Source: Rhizocola hellebori (GTDB lineage: Bacteria; Actinomycetota; Actinomycetes; Mycobacteriales; Micromonosporaceae). From it: a stretch of DNA of 64,000 bases. Within the stretch, counting starts at the first letter, position 1. Each line of letters starts with the position of its first letter. The stretch covers positions 20,724 to 84,723 of the forward strand of contig NZ_BONY01000042.1 in NCBI RefSeq assembly GCF_016862955.1, read 5' to 3'. Shown here in pieces: positions 1 to 8,660 of this stretch. The notes beneath the pieces were generated by a model. It saw nothing but the letters and a program-made list of their open reading frames with translations. It did no database searches and was not told the DNA's origin. Made by a program: the position numbers and the translations under genes.

Positions 1-114
1 TGAACCCTCGCCGAGGTGCTCGGGTGATTGAATCGTTTCATTGCGGAGCTAGTGCAGAGACCATAGGTGTCGACTCAGATAGAAGTCAATACATGTCGAA
101 ATTTCGCCGGTGGT

Positions 115-474
115 TTAGAAACTGCCGCTGCGCGTTTCGCGCACGGTGAGGACGGCCAGCGGAACAGCCGAACCGATCACGCCCAGACCGGCCACCAACG
201 CCCATCCCGCCCCCGCCTGCTGTGCCAGCAGGGCGACCGCGATCGAGCCGCCGACGAACAGTGACGCGATCAGCGCTGGAACAGCGCCGTGCCGCGCGAT
301 CTCGGCGTTGACCGCGATCAGGGCCGCTGTCTCGGCGCGGCGACGGCTGCGCTCGATGTAGTTCTCCCGGTTCAGCTCGCCCTCGATCAGGCGGCGGCCC
401 TCGTCGGAAAGGGTGGGCGTGGTGGAAACGCTGCGCAGTTGGCCGATGGGCGGCTCGATCGGCTGTTCAGACAT
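115..474 (-). CDS. small two-helix membrane protein, unknown function
   Basis: Predicted 119 aa protein. The N-terminal half is soluble and charged (it includes SDEGRRLIEGELNRENYIER), followed by two hydrophobic helices around residues 60-82 and 87-108 and a short polar tail. The ATG at 474 is chosen because the product then begins MSEQPIEPP and overlaps the upstream GAF-like gene by only 8 bases, as in a translationally coupled pair. A further upstream start at 510 would lengthen the overlap. No enzymatic motif is visible. Coupling to a sensor-like membrane protein suggests a partner subunit, which is inference only. Confidence 0.7.
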   Translation of the reverse strand: MSEQPIEPPIGQLRSVSTTPTLSDEGRRLIEGELNRENYIERSRRRAETAALIAVNAEIARHGAVPALIASLFVGGSIAVALLAQQAGAGWALVAGLGVIGSAVPLAVLTVRETRSGSF

Positions 475-1321
475 GGTCCGGACTTCCTTCCATACGGGGC
501 TGCGGAGCAATGGTGATCCCGGTCGGGTGCGCGTCCTTCTTGATTTCGGCTATCACCCGCTGATGCGCGTAGCCGGCCCCCAGGATCCCCGCGACCAGGT
601 TCACGTATTCCGCGTCCGCCTCGGTCAGTGAGTTTGGACGGTCGGAATCCACCACGAGCAAGCCGAAGCTTCTGTCACCGGCGCGCACCGGCGCGGCGAT
701 CACCGACCGGTAGATTCGTCCCACATAGTCCTCGAACTCGTCGGGCGAGGCCAGGTCGACATCGGGAAGCCGGATGACGCTGGCGCCGCCGGCCACCTCG
801 ATCACCCGGCGGGCTATCCGGCTGTCGTTGGGCCTGAAGAACCGGCGCGGCGGCCGCACCGCGGCCCGGCCGACCGAGTCCCCGATCAGCTCGAGCCCTT
901 CGCCGCGAAGCGCGTAGTAGGCGCTGCGCAATTTGGCGGCCCGATCGCTGCGGCCGCATTGGGCCATGATGCCGGTGATGGCGACCTCTCGCAGGGTGTC
1001 GACCATTCCTTCCAGCCGGGCCTCGGACCGCTCACCCAGAACGCGGCCAAGGACATTGACCAATGGCTGCCCACCGGCGGTCACGGCCGTGTTCAGGTTC
1101 GCCACGGCGACGACGGCCTGTTCCTTGGCCCGCGCGGCCTGCCGATCCCGGCGCACGCCAAGCACTGACGCTCCGGCCGTGGTGATGACGACCACCGCGA
1201 CCAGAGCGACCTGGCTGTATCCGGTGCGTTCGGCCGCCAGCGCGGTGCTGATCACTCCCACTACCGGCAGCAGAACGGTAAGCACGGGCGCCAGGTAGGA
1301 CCGGATTCTCGTCGACGGCAC
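467..1321 (-). CDS. membrane protein with GAF-like C-terminal domain
   Basis: 284 aa, GTG start. Two hydrophobic segments lie at residues ~9-30 and ~36-57, followed by an Arg/Ala-rich linker that looks helical. The C-terminal part (about 120-265) has the GAF-type pattern of alternating strands and helices, ending in a segment with RSFGLLVVDSDRP and LTEADAEYVNLVAGILG, which is typical of the last strand and helix of GAF domains. No kinase, cyclase or phosphatase output domain follows, so the output must come from a partner if it is a sensor. It is co-directional with, and overlaps, the small membrane protein downstream. The ligand is not predictable. Confidence 0.7.
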   Translation of the reverse strand: MPSTRIRSYLAPVLTVLLPVVGVISTALAAERTGYSQVALVAVVVITTAGASVLGVRRDRQAARAKEQAVVAVANLNTAVTAGGQPLVNVLGRVLGERSEARLEGMVDTLREVAITGIMAQCGRSDRAAKLRSAYYALRGEGLELIGDSVGRAAVRPPRRFFRPNDSRIARRVIEVAGGASVIRLPDVDLASPDEFEDYVGRIYRSVIAAPVRAGDRSFGLLVVDSDRPNSLTEADAEYVNLVAGILGAGYAHQRVIAEIKKDAHPTGITIAPQPRMEGSPDHV

Positions 1322-1428
1322 TCGATCACCCCCGCCTGATCATTGACCTTGATACCATAGTCAGCTTTTCGTGCGAATAGGACACAGGATTCCGCGCGGA
1401 TTCACACCTTCGGGATATCGTCGGTCGG

Positions 1429-2298
1429 GTGCGGGTGACGACATGGAACGTGAACTCGGCCAAGCAGCGGGTGCCCCGGCTGCTGCCCTGGCTCGACCAG
1501 CGGCAGCCCGATGTGGTGTGCCTACAGGAGACCAAGCTGACCGATGCGGCTTTCCGCGAGCTGCTCGGCGGGCCACTCGAGGAACGCGGCTACGAGGTCG
1601 CCGTACACGGTGAAGCACAATGGAACGGCGTGGCGATCCTGTCCCGGGTGGGGCTGGGCGAGGTGGTCGCCGGAATACCCGACGGGCCCGGGTTTCCCCA
1701 TCCCGAAGCGCGGGCGGTGTCGGCGACGTGCGGCGGGATCCGCGTGCATTCGGTGTATGTGCCCAACGGGCGCACCCCCGACTCCGACCACTACCACTAC
1801 AAGCTCGCCTGGCTGGCCGCACTGCGCGAGCAGGTCGCCGCGGGGCCCAAGGAAGCGATCGTCTGCGGGGACGTGAACATCGCCCCCGCCGACGCCGACG
1901 TGTTCGACCCCGCCGCCTATGTCGGGCACACCCACGTCACCGCACCGGAACGCGACGCGCTGGCGCAGCTGCAGGCGCTCGGGTTGCGCGATGTCATCCG
2001 GGATCGCTGGCCGGACAAGCGCGTGTTCACCTACTGGGACTATCGCGCCGGGATGTTCCACCAAGACCTGGGCATGCGCATCGATCTGGTGCTGGCTTCG
2101 GCCCCGGTCGCCGGCCGGGTGCAGGCGGCTTGGGTGGATCGCTTGGCGCGCAAGGGCACCGGCCCGAGCGACCACGCCCCGGTCGTCGTCGATCTGGACG
2201 AGGCGCCCGACGGGGACATCGGGCCGATGGTGCCGCCGCCCTCGGCTCCGGTCAAGCGGGGCAAGACCAAGCTGCCTCAGTCGCCGCCCGGCCAATGA
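1429..2298 (+). CDS. xth: exodeoxyribonuclease III family AP endonuclease
   Basis: 289 aa, GTG start giving MRVTTWNVNSAKQR. It belongs to the Mg-dependent endonuclease/exonuclease/phosphatase fold that cleaves 5' of abasic sites in base-excision repair. Visible motifs in order are the N of WNVNS, the metal-binding E of QETK, the YVPNG strand, GDVNIAP (catalytic D and N), and the terminal PSDHAPVVVDL with the catalytic Asp-His pair. The length is close to the usual ~260-290 aa, with a short Pro/Lys-rich tail. The downstream DUF72 gene overlaps it by ATGA, so the two are probably co-transcribed. Confidence 0.93.
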   Translation: MRVTTWNVNSAKQRVPRLLPWLDQRQPDVVCLQETKLTDAAFRELLGGPLEERGYEVAVHGEAQWNGVAILSRVGLGEVVAGIPDGPGFPHPEARAVSATCGGIRVHSVYVPNGRTPDSDHYHYKLAWLAALREQVAAGPKEAIVCGDVNIAPADADVFDPAAYVGHTHVTAPERDALAQLQALGLRDVIRDRWPDKRVFTYWDYRAGMFHQDLGMRIDLVLASAPVAGRVQAAWVDRLARKGTGPSDHAPVVVDLDEAPDGDIGPMVPPPSAPVKRGKTKLPQSPPGQ

Positions 2299-3164
2299 CC
2301 GGCGTCAGTTCGGCGCGCCTGCACGTGGGCTGCGCGATGTGGACCCACAAGCCATGGCAGGGACGCTTTCTGCCGCATCCGCTGGCGGCCGGCGAGCGCC
2401 TGCGCTCCTATGCCGAATGGTGCAACGCGGTCGAGGGCAACACGACTTTCTATGCCACGCCCGCTCGCCACACGGTGGCTTCCTGGGCGCAGCAGACCGA
2501 TCCGAGCTTTCGTTTCGTCATCAAGCTGCCCAAGCCGATCACGCACGAAAAGCGGCTGATGGGCATCGATGACGAGCTTCGGGCATTCCTGGCCGCGATC
2601 GAGCCGCTCGGCCCGCGCGCACATGCGCTCTGGTTACAGCTGCCGGGATCGTTCACCCCGGCCGACGTCCCCGCCCTGGCCGGTTTTCTGGGCCGGCTGC
2701 CCAAGCAGTACAGGTACGCGGTCGAGGTTCGCCATCGCGCGTTCTTCGACGACCCTGCAGCGACTCAGCTTCTGGAAAGCGTGCTCAACGAAGCGGCAGC
2801 GGAGTGGATTCCCTTTGACACCATAGCTTTTTTCGCCAGCCCTCCCGGCAGCGAAGCCGAACGCGATGCGTGGGCCAAGAAACCGCGCATGCCACGCCGA
2901 TCGGTGGCGCTGACCGATCGGCCGATCGTGCGCTATCTCGGTCGGGACGCCACCGAGCAGACCGTGGCGGGCTGGCAGCCCTGGATCGACACGGTGGCGG
3001 CCTGGCTGCGCGAGGGCCGCTCGCCGACGGTGTTCATCCACACCCCCGACAACGCTGACGCGCTACCGCTTTCCCGCCGCTTTCACGACGAGGTGCGCTC
3101 GCGCGTGCCCGAGCTCGAGCCGCTTCCCGAGCCCGGCCCGGCACAGCAGCCGACCCTCTTCTAA
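2295..3164 (+). CDS. DUF72 domain-containing protein
   Basis: 289 aa, ATG start overlapping the xth stop codon (ATGA). It begins with the DUF72 hallmark LHVGCAMWTHKPWQGRFLP, followed by the conserved EGNTTFYATP and RFVIKLPKPITH segments and a YAVEVRHRAFF strand. The C-terminal HTPDNADALPLSRRFHDEV is also typical. The family adopts a TIM-barrel-like fold and has no firmly established reaction. It is often found near DNA repair genes, consistent with the coupling to exonuclease III here. Its stop codon overlaps the stop codon of the convergent DUF2855 gene. Confidence 0.9.
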   Translation: MTGVSSARLHVGCAMWTHKPWQGRFLPHPLAAGERLRSYAEWCNAVEGNTTFYATPARHTVASWAQQTDPSFRFVIKLPKPITHEKRLMGIDDELRAFLAAIEPLGPRAHALWLQLPGSFTPADVPALAGFLGRLPKQYRYAVEVRHRAFFDDPAATQLLESVLNEAAAEWIPFDTIAFFASPPGSEAERDAWAKKPRMPRRSVALTDRPIVRYLGRDATEQTVAGWQPWIDTVAAWLREGRSPTVFIHTPDNADALPLSRRFHDEVRSRVPELEPLPEPGPAQQPTLF

Positions 3165-4231
3165 AAAGCGATCACGTGGCCTTTTCGGGGTGGGGTGTGG
3201 CCGCCCAGCACCTCGAGCCAGGCCGCGCGCAAACCCTGTGGCCCATGCCCCACCGACACGTCCACCCAATGCTGCGCGGTGGCGCAGAAACGGTGCCAGG
3301 CTTCGCTGAAGCGGGCGTCCAAGCCCTCCCGGCCCCAGTCCTGGGTGCGTTTGCGCATCTGATCCGGAGCGAAGAACACCCCGGAGGCGCTGGCGGCATT
3401 GGGAATCTGGGAGGTGAGCCCGACCGCGAGGTCGGCGACGAGCTGGCCACCCAGATGGTCGCGCAGACTGGCCCGCACCTCCGGCCGGCCGGAAAGGTCT
3501 AGATAGGCCGCGGCGTGCCGCTTGTCGAGCTGGTCCACCTGCCGGTAGGTGAGCACCTCGTCGTAACAGCCCAGGCCGCGGGTGAAGTCGGCGTTGCCGT
3601 GCGAGGTGAGACCGACCACCCGGGCGCCCTTGCCGCGCAGCTCGGCCGCAGCCGCGTAAGCCGTCTTGCTCGACGCCGAGGACAACACCAGCACTTGGGC
3701 GCCGTAGAAGCCGTGATCGGCCAGGTGGTCGGCGAGCATGAACGAGGTGAAGAACAGCGGACGGAACAGGATCAGCAGGTCTTCGCGCGCCGCCTCGTAG
3801 GCCGCGTCGCCGGTCGTCAGCCGGTAGACGTTGTAGGGCGAGGGCAGCGCGGCACGGTGCTCCCGGATGTCGCGGAAGCCCTGGTGGTCCACCCGGCCGG
3901 GCCGCACCACCAGATGCGAGGCGGAAGGCAGGTAGCCGAACAGCCGCTGGCCTTCCTCCACCCCGGCCACGGTCGAGGCCTGCACCTCGCAGAAGCCCCA
4001 CAACGGCGGCAGCCCCCACTGCGGGCCCAAACCGGTTGCCGTGGGCGGGAAGAACTCCCAATAGCGGTAGGCCTCGCCGAGGACGGCATAGGTGATGTTG
4101 TTGGCGGTCAGGCCCACCCGGTCCACCCGCAGCAGGGCCTCGCCGTCGGCCAGCGTTGGCAGCGAGCTCTCCACCAGGGTGGTACGCGACAGGTCGCCGC
4201 GACCGACGGCCATCGTCCAGGAGCTGATCAC
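3161..4231 (-). CDS. DUF2855 family protein
   Basis: 356 aa from a GTG at 4231 (MISSWTMAVGRGDLSRT). An ATG at 4213 would give a protein six residues shorter. It matches the DUF2855 pattern: N-terminal SLPTLADGEALLRVDRVGLT resembles the catalytic domain start of medium-chain reductases, GEAYRYWEFFP is a family signature, and YGAQVLVLSSASSKTAYAAA looks like the Rossmann-type nucleotide-binding segment. An MDR-like oxidoreductase fold is therefore likely, but substrate and activity are unknown. It is monocistronic and divergent from the YCII/sigma pair. Confidence 0.85.
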   Translation of the reverse strand: MISSWTMAVGRGDLSRTTLVESSLPTLADGEALLRVDRVGLTANNITYAVLGEAYRYWEFFPPTATGLGPQWGLPPLWGFCEVQASTVAGVEEGQRLFGYLPSASHLVVRPGRVDHQGFRDIREHRAALPSPYNVYRLTTGDAAYEAAREDLLILFRPLFFTSFMLADHLADHGFYGAQVLVLSSASSKTAYAAAAELRGKGARVVGLTSHGNADFTRGLGCYDEVLTYRQVDQLDKRHAAAYLDLSGRPEVRASLRDHLGGQLVADLAVGLTSQIPNAASASGVFFAPDQMRKRTQDWGREGLDARFSEAWHRFCATAQHWVDVSVGHGPQGLRAAWLEVLGGHTPPRKGHVIAF

Positions 4232-4399
4232 AGCCGAAGTCTCCCAGCCCGGATGGGCACCCACATCGGCGAGATTGCCAGTCCTTCGCGCTGATGCGGC
4301 GGCCGGCGAGAAAGTCGCCGGACGGGTCTGTCGATTCCGGCGGAGTTCACGCGTCGGGATGGTAGGAACAGTCCCAGCCACATCCGAGGGAGTATGATC

Positions 4400-4735
4400 A
4401 TGAGCGAGTATCTGATCCTCATCTACGAGGCCGAGTCGGCCTACGCGACCGCTTCCGAGCAGGTCATGGGTGAGGTCATGGAGGCGCACAACGCCTTTTC
4501 CGAGAAGTTCGGCTCCGCGATCAAGGGCGGGCACGCGCTGCAGCCCACCCTGACCGCCACCAGCATCCGCGACGCCGAGGTCACCGACGGGGCCTTCGCC
4601 GAGACGAAGGAGGCGCTCGGCGGCTACTACCTCGTCGAAGCTGCCGACTTCGACGAGGCGATCGCCATCGCCAAGGAGGTCCCGGCCCGTTTCGGTGGGG
4701 TCGAGGTGCGTCCGGTCATGGTCTTCGAGGAATGA
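4400..4735 (+). CDS. YCII-related (DGPF-type) protein paired with ECF42 sigma factor
   Basis: 111 aa. The ATG at 4400 is preferred over the ATG at 4394 because the purine-rich GAGGGA at 4386-4391 is then correctly spaced and the product starts MSEYLILIYEAE, as in the family. The ferredoxin-like YCII fold is indicated by LILIYE, GGYYLVEAADFDEAIAIAKE and the closing VEVRPVMVFEE strand. Such proteins are standard genomic partners of ECF42 sigma factors, although the biochemical role is unresolved. The sigma gene starts inside its stop codon. Confidence 0.88.
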   Translation: MSEYLILIYEAESAYATASEQVMGEVMEAHNAFSEKFGSAIKGGHALQPTLTATSIRDAEVTDGAFAETKEALGGYYLVEAADFDEAIAIAKEVPARFGGVEVRPVMVFEE

Positions 4736-5979
4736 TGCCGTCGGCCCCGGCCTCACCGGTGGCCGCGGCCGTCGCCGAGGCGCACCGCCGCGAGTGGGCC
4801 TACGTGCTCGCCGCGACGGTGCGCGTCACCCGGGACATCGACCTTGCCGAGGAATGCGTGCAGGACTCGTACGCCCAGGCGCTCATCACGTGGGAACGCG
4901 ACGGGATCCCGGGCCGGCCGGGCGCCTGGCTGACCACAGCGTCACGCAACCGGGCACTGGACGTGTTGCGCCGCGACCAAACCGCGCGCAAATATCTGCC
5001 CCTGCTGGTCGAGGAGCATGTCACCGAGCTCGAGGAGCCGTCGGACATCCCCGATGACCGCCTTCGGCTCGTCTTCACCTGCTGCCATCCCGGGCTGGCC
5101 ACCCAGGCACAGGTGGCGCTGACGCTGCGGCTGGTCTGTGGGCTCACCACGGCCGAGGTGGCGCGGGCCTTCCTGGTCGCCGAACCCACCATGGCCGCGC
5201 GGATCACCCGGGCCAAGAAGAAGATATCCACCGCCCGGATCCCTTACCGGGTCCCGTCCACGGCCGATCTGCCCGAGCGGATCGAGGCCGTGCTGGCGGT
5301 GGTCAACCTGCTTTACACCACGGGGCACACCGCGCCCACCGGCGAGGCGCTGGCCCGGACAGACCTGGTGGCAAGGGCTTTGGACCTGTCCCGGATGCTG
5401 CGCGAGCTGCTCCCCCACGATCCCGGGGTGATCGGCCTGCTCGCGCTGATTCTGCTCACCGACGCCCGGCGGGCCGCACGCACCGACGCGCAAGGCCGGC
5501 TGGTCCTGCTGCCCGACCAGGATCGGTCGTTGTGGAACAGGCAGGCCATCGCGGAGGGCACCGCGCTGGCGCGCCGGGCGCTGCGCCATCATCCACCCGG
5601 CAAATACGCGCTCATGGCGGCGATCGCCGCTATCCACAGCGGATCGCCGAGCTGGCAGGCCACCGACTGGGCGCAGATCGTCGCGCTCTACGACCTGCTG
5701 GCCGCGATCTGGTCCTCCCCGGTGGTGAGGCTCAACCGCGCGGTGGCGGTGGGCTTCGCCGAAGGTCCGCTGGCCGGCCTCGCCGCGCTGGACAAGCTTT
5801 CCGACGAACCGCAGCTGGCCGCCTACGGGTACCTCGCCGCGGCGCGGGCCGATTTCCTGAGCAAGCTCGGCCGGGTGCACGAAGCCCGGACGGCCTACTC
5901 GGAAGCCTTGCTGCTGACCGAAAACGCGGTCGAACGCGACTTCCTGGATCAGCGGATGCGCAGCCTGCCCGACAGCTGA
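4732..5979 (+). CDS. ECF42-type RNA polymerase sigma factor with C-terminal TPR-like extension
   Basis: 415 aa, ATG overlapping the YCII stop. Residues ~15-85 form the sigma-2 region (DIDLAEECVQDSYAQALITW, then GRPGAWLTTASRNRALDVLR). Residues ~110-170 form the sigma-4 region, with the helix-turn-helix around LTTAEVARAFLVAEPTMAAR. The remaining ~240 residues are the helical extension characteristic of ECF42 (DUF6596-like), including the LNRAVAVGFAEGPLAGLAAL segment. This group lacks an anti-sigma factor, and the extension and YCII partner are thought to govern activity. The gene is complete, and DUF1275 begins 30 bases downstream. Confidence 0.93.
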   Translation: MMPSAPASPVAAAVAEAHRREWAYVLAATVRVTRDIDLAEECVQDSYAQALITWERDGIPGRPGAWLTTASRNRALDVLRRDQTARKYLPLLVEEHVTELEEPSDIPDDRLRLVFTCCHPGLATQAQVALTLRLVCGLTTAEVARAFLVAEPTMAARITRAKKKISTARIPYRVPSTADLPERIEAVLAVVNLLYTTGHTAPTGEALARTDLVARALDLSRMLRELLPHDPGVIGLLALILLTDARRAARTDAQGRLVLLPDQDRSLWNRQAIAEGTALARRALRHHPPGKYALMAAIAAIHSGSPSWQATDWAQIVALYDLLAAIWSSPVVRLNRAVAVGFAEGPLAGLAALDKLSDEPQLAAYGYLAAARADFLSKLGRVHEARTAYSEALLLTENAVERDFLDQRMRSLPDS

Positions 5980-6009
5980 AAACGCCGCGCCGGGCAGGCT
6001 TTCGATGCC

Positions 6010-6693
6010 ATGATGTGGTCGATGACGCCGAGCCGCGAACATGGGCCGCTACCCGATTTCCTGGTCGGCCTGACCGTGGTGTCCGGCCTCGTGGACTCCT
6101 TCAGCTATCTGACCCTGGGCCATGTGTTCGTGGCCAACATGACCGGAAACGTGGTCTTCTTGGGTTTCGCTTTGTCGGGTACGGGTGAAGTCTCGGTCGT
6201 GGACAGTTTGCTGGCTTTGCTCGCCTTCGTCTTCGGCGCGGCCATCGCCGGCCGGATAGCTGCCAAGCGGCCGCCCCATCGCGGGCACCTGCTCGCAGCC
6301 GGAGCCGCCGCACAGGCCCTGCTCGTGCTGATCGCCGCCGTCACGACCAGCGCGCTGCACAGCACCTCGGTGCGGCTGACCCTGATCGCTCTGCTGGCGA
6401 TCGCGATGGGCGGGCAGAACGCGGTGGTGCGAAGGCTGGGCGTGCCGGATCTGACCACCACCGTCATCACCAGAACCGTGGCCGGTCTGGTCGCCGATTC
6501 GGCGGCCCGGCCGGTGCTGGCGCGGCGGCTGGCCTCGGTCACCGCGCTGCTGACCGGCGCACTGCTCGGCGGAACCCTGTTGCGATGGGCCCCCATCGGC
6601 GCGCCGCTCTGGCTCGCCGCCACCCTGCTGCTTGCGTGCGCCGCCGGCGTTTACCGGATGACCCGCGGCCCGGCCGCCGAGGCCTGGCGATAG
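6010..6693 (+). CDS. DUF1275 (YoaK-like) membrane protein
   Basis: 227 aa. Adjacent ATG codons at 6010 and 6013 both give plausible starts. About six hydrophobic segments are visible. The family signature GLVDSFSYLTLGHVFVANMTGN occupies residues ~25-47, and GGQNAVVRRLGVPDLTTTVITRT lies near 135-158, both diagnostic for DUF1275/YoaK. The transported substrate is unknown. Spacing of 30 bases after the ECF42 gene allows read-through, but a functional tie is not shown. Confidence 0.9.
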   Translation: MMWSMTPSREHGPLPDFLVGLTVVSGLVDSFSYLTLGHVFVANMTGNVVFLGFALSGTGEVSVVDSLLALLAFVFGAAIAGRIAAKRPPHRGHLLAAGAAAQALLVLIAAVTTSALHSTSVRLTLIALLAIAMGGQNAVVRRLGVPDLTTTVITRTVAGLVADSAARPVLARRLASVTALLTGALLGGTLLRWAPIGAPLWLAATLLLACAAGVYRMTRGPAAEAWR

Positions 6694-6771
6694 CAGCCGG
6701 TTATGTTGCCTGTCTACAGATAAGGCCCGCTGATCTGTGGGCACTGTCCCCTGTGGACCTAACCTCCGGCC

Positions 6772-8562
6772 ATGTCTGCGGCTAGCGTTCTGTTGGTGGC
6801 TCGGGCGGATGCCCTCCTGATTCATGCCGCCGCGGCGACGGTCAGGGTCGAGCTCAGCTCCGGAATCGACCCGCGACGGATCGTCGACGCCGCATCGCGT
6901 GGGCCGTCGGCGCTGGCCGAAGACGGCATCATGAGCGCCGCGGGGGCGGCCCAGCTGTCTCAATCCCTTGCTGCACAAGGGATTCGTCTTGACGGAACCG
7001 ATGCCGCCGACCTGCCCGCCGATGTCCTGCCGCTGCGCGCGGTGGTCGCCACCTTCGTCACGTCGGGCAAGGTGCCACCGGGCGTGGTGGCGGTGACGGC
7101 CACCGAGGCGCTGTGGTTGCCTCCCGGCCTCGATCCCACGCTAGGTGAACGCGCGCTTCGGCTTTTCGTGGCACGGCTGCCCGACCCGATTCGGCTGGGC
7201 GCCTATGGGCGTCTCATCGCGGGCCGGCGCGGCCTCGCGATCGCGGGCGATCTCCCGGACCCGCAGCGGGCGAACACCATCCGCGCGATCGCCTTGCCCG
7301 TCAGCGGCCCCCGGACCTGGTCATGGGCCACCAGCGACCCGGCCGAAACCGGCAGCGCGATCGCCTTGCCTGCCAACGGGCCTCGGACCTGGTCGTGGGT
7401 CGCGGGCGACCTGGCCGAGACCGGCAGCTTGATCGGTGGCGCGCCGTTGGGGCGGCTGGCGGTCGCCGAGGTCACCCTCGTCGATCGGTGGCCGCTCGAC
7501 GACGGCTCCGCCCTCCACTTCGCCCGTGGCGCCTACGCATCGCCCCAACTGGCCACGGTGGACCCGTTCGCCCCATCCCCGGACCCCAGCCACTGCGCCG
7601 GGGCCGACATCGAGGAGTCGCCGGCGCGGGCGAGGTGCCTCGGCGAAGGGCTGAAACGCTTTGCGCTGGGCGACATCCCGCCGGGAGCACTGCACCTGGC
7701 ACCCGCCGAGCGGCTGCCCGGCCCGTGGCTGAACCCGGCCGGCGTGATCTCCTACGCCGCCGCCCATCGGGAACGCCTCGGATTGGACGAGTTCGATCCG
7801 AGCCGTCCCGAATGGTGGGTCACCGGTCACCGCCCAGATGGCGTCCCGCTCTGGCTTCCGGCCGCCCTGGTCTACACGCCGTTCCCGGCCGCCCCGGCGT
7901 GGCTGCAGCCGAGCTACCCGTCTGCCAGCGCCGCCGCCGCGCACCCCGATCCCGACCAGGCTGTGCTGCGCGCCTGGCTGGAAGACGTCGCATGGGACGC
8001 CCTCCAGCGGGCGCGGGCCACCGAGCGCCCCTGCCCCGGTATCGATCCCCGATCCCTGCCAACGCCGCTGGGGCCTTTGGTCCGCCGGGCACAAGCGGTG
8101 GCGCAGTTGCGCATCGTCGCCCTGTCTGGAGGGACGGGCATCCTCGTCATCGCCGCGGCCGGGTTCGGTGAGCACAGCCTGGCGCTGGGCCTGAGCGCCG
8201 CCGCCGACCCGGTCGACGCCGCCCGCAAGGCTCTCGTACAGGCCTGCGCCAACCTCCGGTTCCCTTCGCCCGCCGCCCCGGCACCGCTTGCGCAGCTGAA
8301 GTGGTTGCTCGACGGCCCGCTGGTGAACTGGCGCGAGCTGAACGCACCAGCGCTGCCAAGAGTCCCCGGCCACGTCGCGGTTTACCGCTACCCCTCGCGG
8401 CTGCTCGGTGGGCTGACCGTCGCCAAGGTCCTCGACCCGCAACTGATCCCCATCACCTTCGGCCACGACTCCGACCCCACCGGCTGCCCCGCCTTCGCCG
8501 GCCCCTTCCTGGCCCGCGGCATCGACTTCACGCAACCACTGCCCCCACACCCCTTCAGCTAA
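6772..8562 (+). CDS. YcaO-like domain protein, divergent and without obvious partners
   Basis: 596 aa, ATG start with no clear ribosome-binding site. The second half aligns with the layout of YcaO cyclodehydratases. ARARCLGEGLKRFALGD resembles the first Glu-rich ATP-binding helix, RPDGVPLWLPAALVYTPF the central strand, PSYPSASAAAAHPDPDQAVL the SxSxG..A loop, and LEDVAWDALQR replaces the usual E..ERDA. Several acidic ligands are substituted, so ATP binding may be impaired or altered. The N-terminal ~150 residues may be a leader-binding or ThiF-like remnant. A 24-codon tandem duplication lies at residues ~172-219. No precursor peptide or dehydrogenase is adjacent. It is YcaO-like with moderate confidence. 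Confidence 0.6.
   Translation: MSAASVLLVARADALLIHAAAATVRVELSSGIDPRRIVDAASRGPSALAEDGIMSAAGAAQLSQSLAAQGIRLDGTDAADLPADVLPLRAVVATFVTSGKVPPGVVAVTATEALWLPPGLDPTLGERALRLFVARLPDPIRLGAYGRLIAGRRGLAIAGDLPDPQRANTIRAIALPVSGPRTWSWATSDPAETGSAIALPANGPRTWSWVAGDLAETGSLIGGAPLGRLAVAEVTLVDRWPLDDGSALHFARGAYASPQLATVDPFAPSPDPSHCAGADIEESPARARCLGEGLKRFALGDIPPGALHLAPAERLPGPWLNPAGVISYAAAHRERLGLDEFDPSRPEWWVTGHRPDGVPLWLPAALVYTPFPAAPAWLQPSYPSASAAAAHPDPDQAVLRAWLEDVAWDALQRARATERPCPGIDPRSLPTPLGPLVRRAQAVAQLRIVALSGGTGILVIAAAGFGEHSLALGLSAAADPVDAARKALVQACANLRFPSPAAPAPLAQLKWLLDGPLVNWRELNAPALPRVPGHVAVYRYPSRLLGGLTVAKVLDPQLIPITFGHDSDPTGCPAFAGPFLARGIDFTQPLPPHPFS
7285..7428 (+). repeat. 72-bp in-frame tandem duplication inside the YcaO-like gene
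   Basis: Two copies, 7285-7356 and 7357-7428, each encode 24 residues starting AIALP and ending AETGS and sharing GPRTWSW. They differ at several bases and at a minority of codons, so the duplication is not brand new. The frame is preserved across it. Confidence 0.9.
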
Positions 8563-8660
8563 CCCAGCACCCTTCGCCGCCGCCCCACTCCCCCGCTTCG
8601 GCACGTTCCGTTTTGCCAAGGCGACCGCACCCGCCTGCTGTTGCGGCTAATGTCCCGCTC

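Noticed and set aside
1..114. A gene or RNA at the left edge
   Set aside because: No convincing coding frame, tRNA cloverleaf or terminator was visible in these bases; it may be the promoter or tail of a gene outside the window.
1343..1371. TTGACC as a -35 element for xth
   Set aside because: No acceptable -10 sequence was found at 16-18 bases spacing.
6772..8562. A complete thiazole/oxazole-modified peptide cluster around the YcaO-like gene
   Set aside because: No precursor peptide, dehydrogenase or peptidase of such clusters could be seen on either side; the carboxypeptidase downstream is a cell-wall enzyme.
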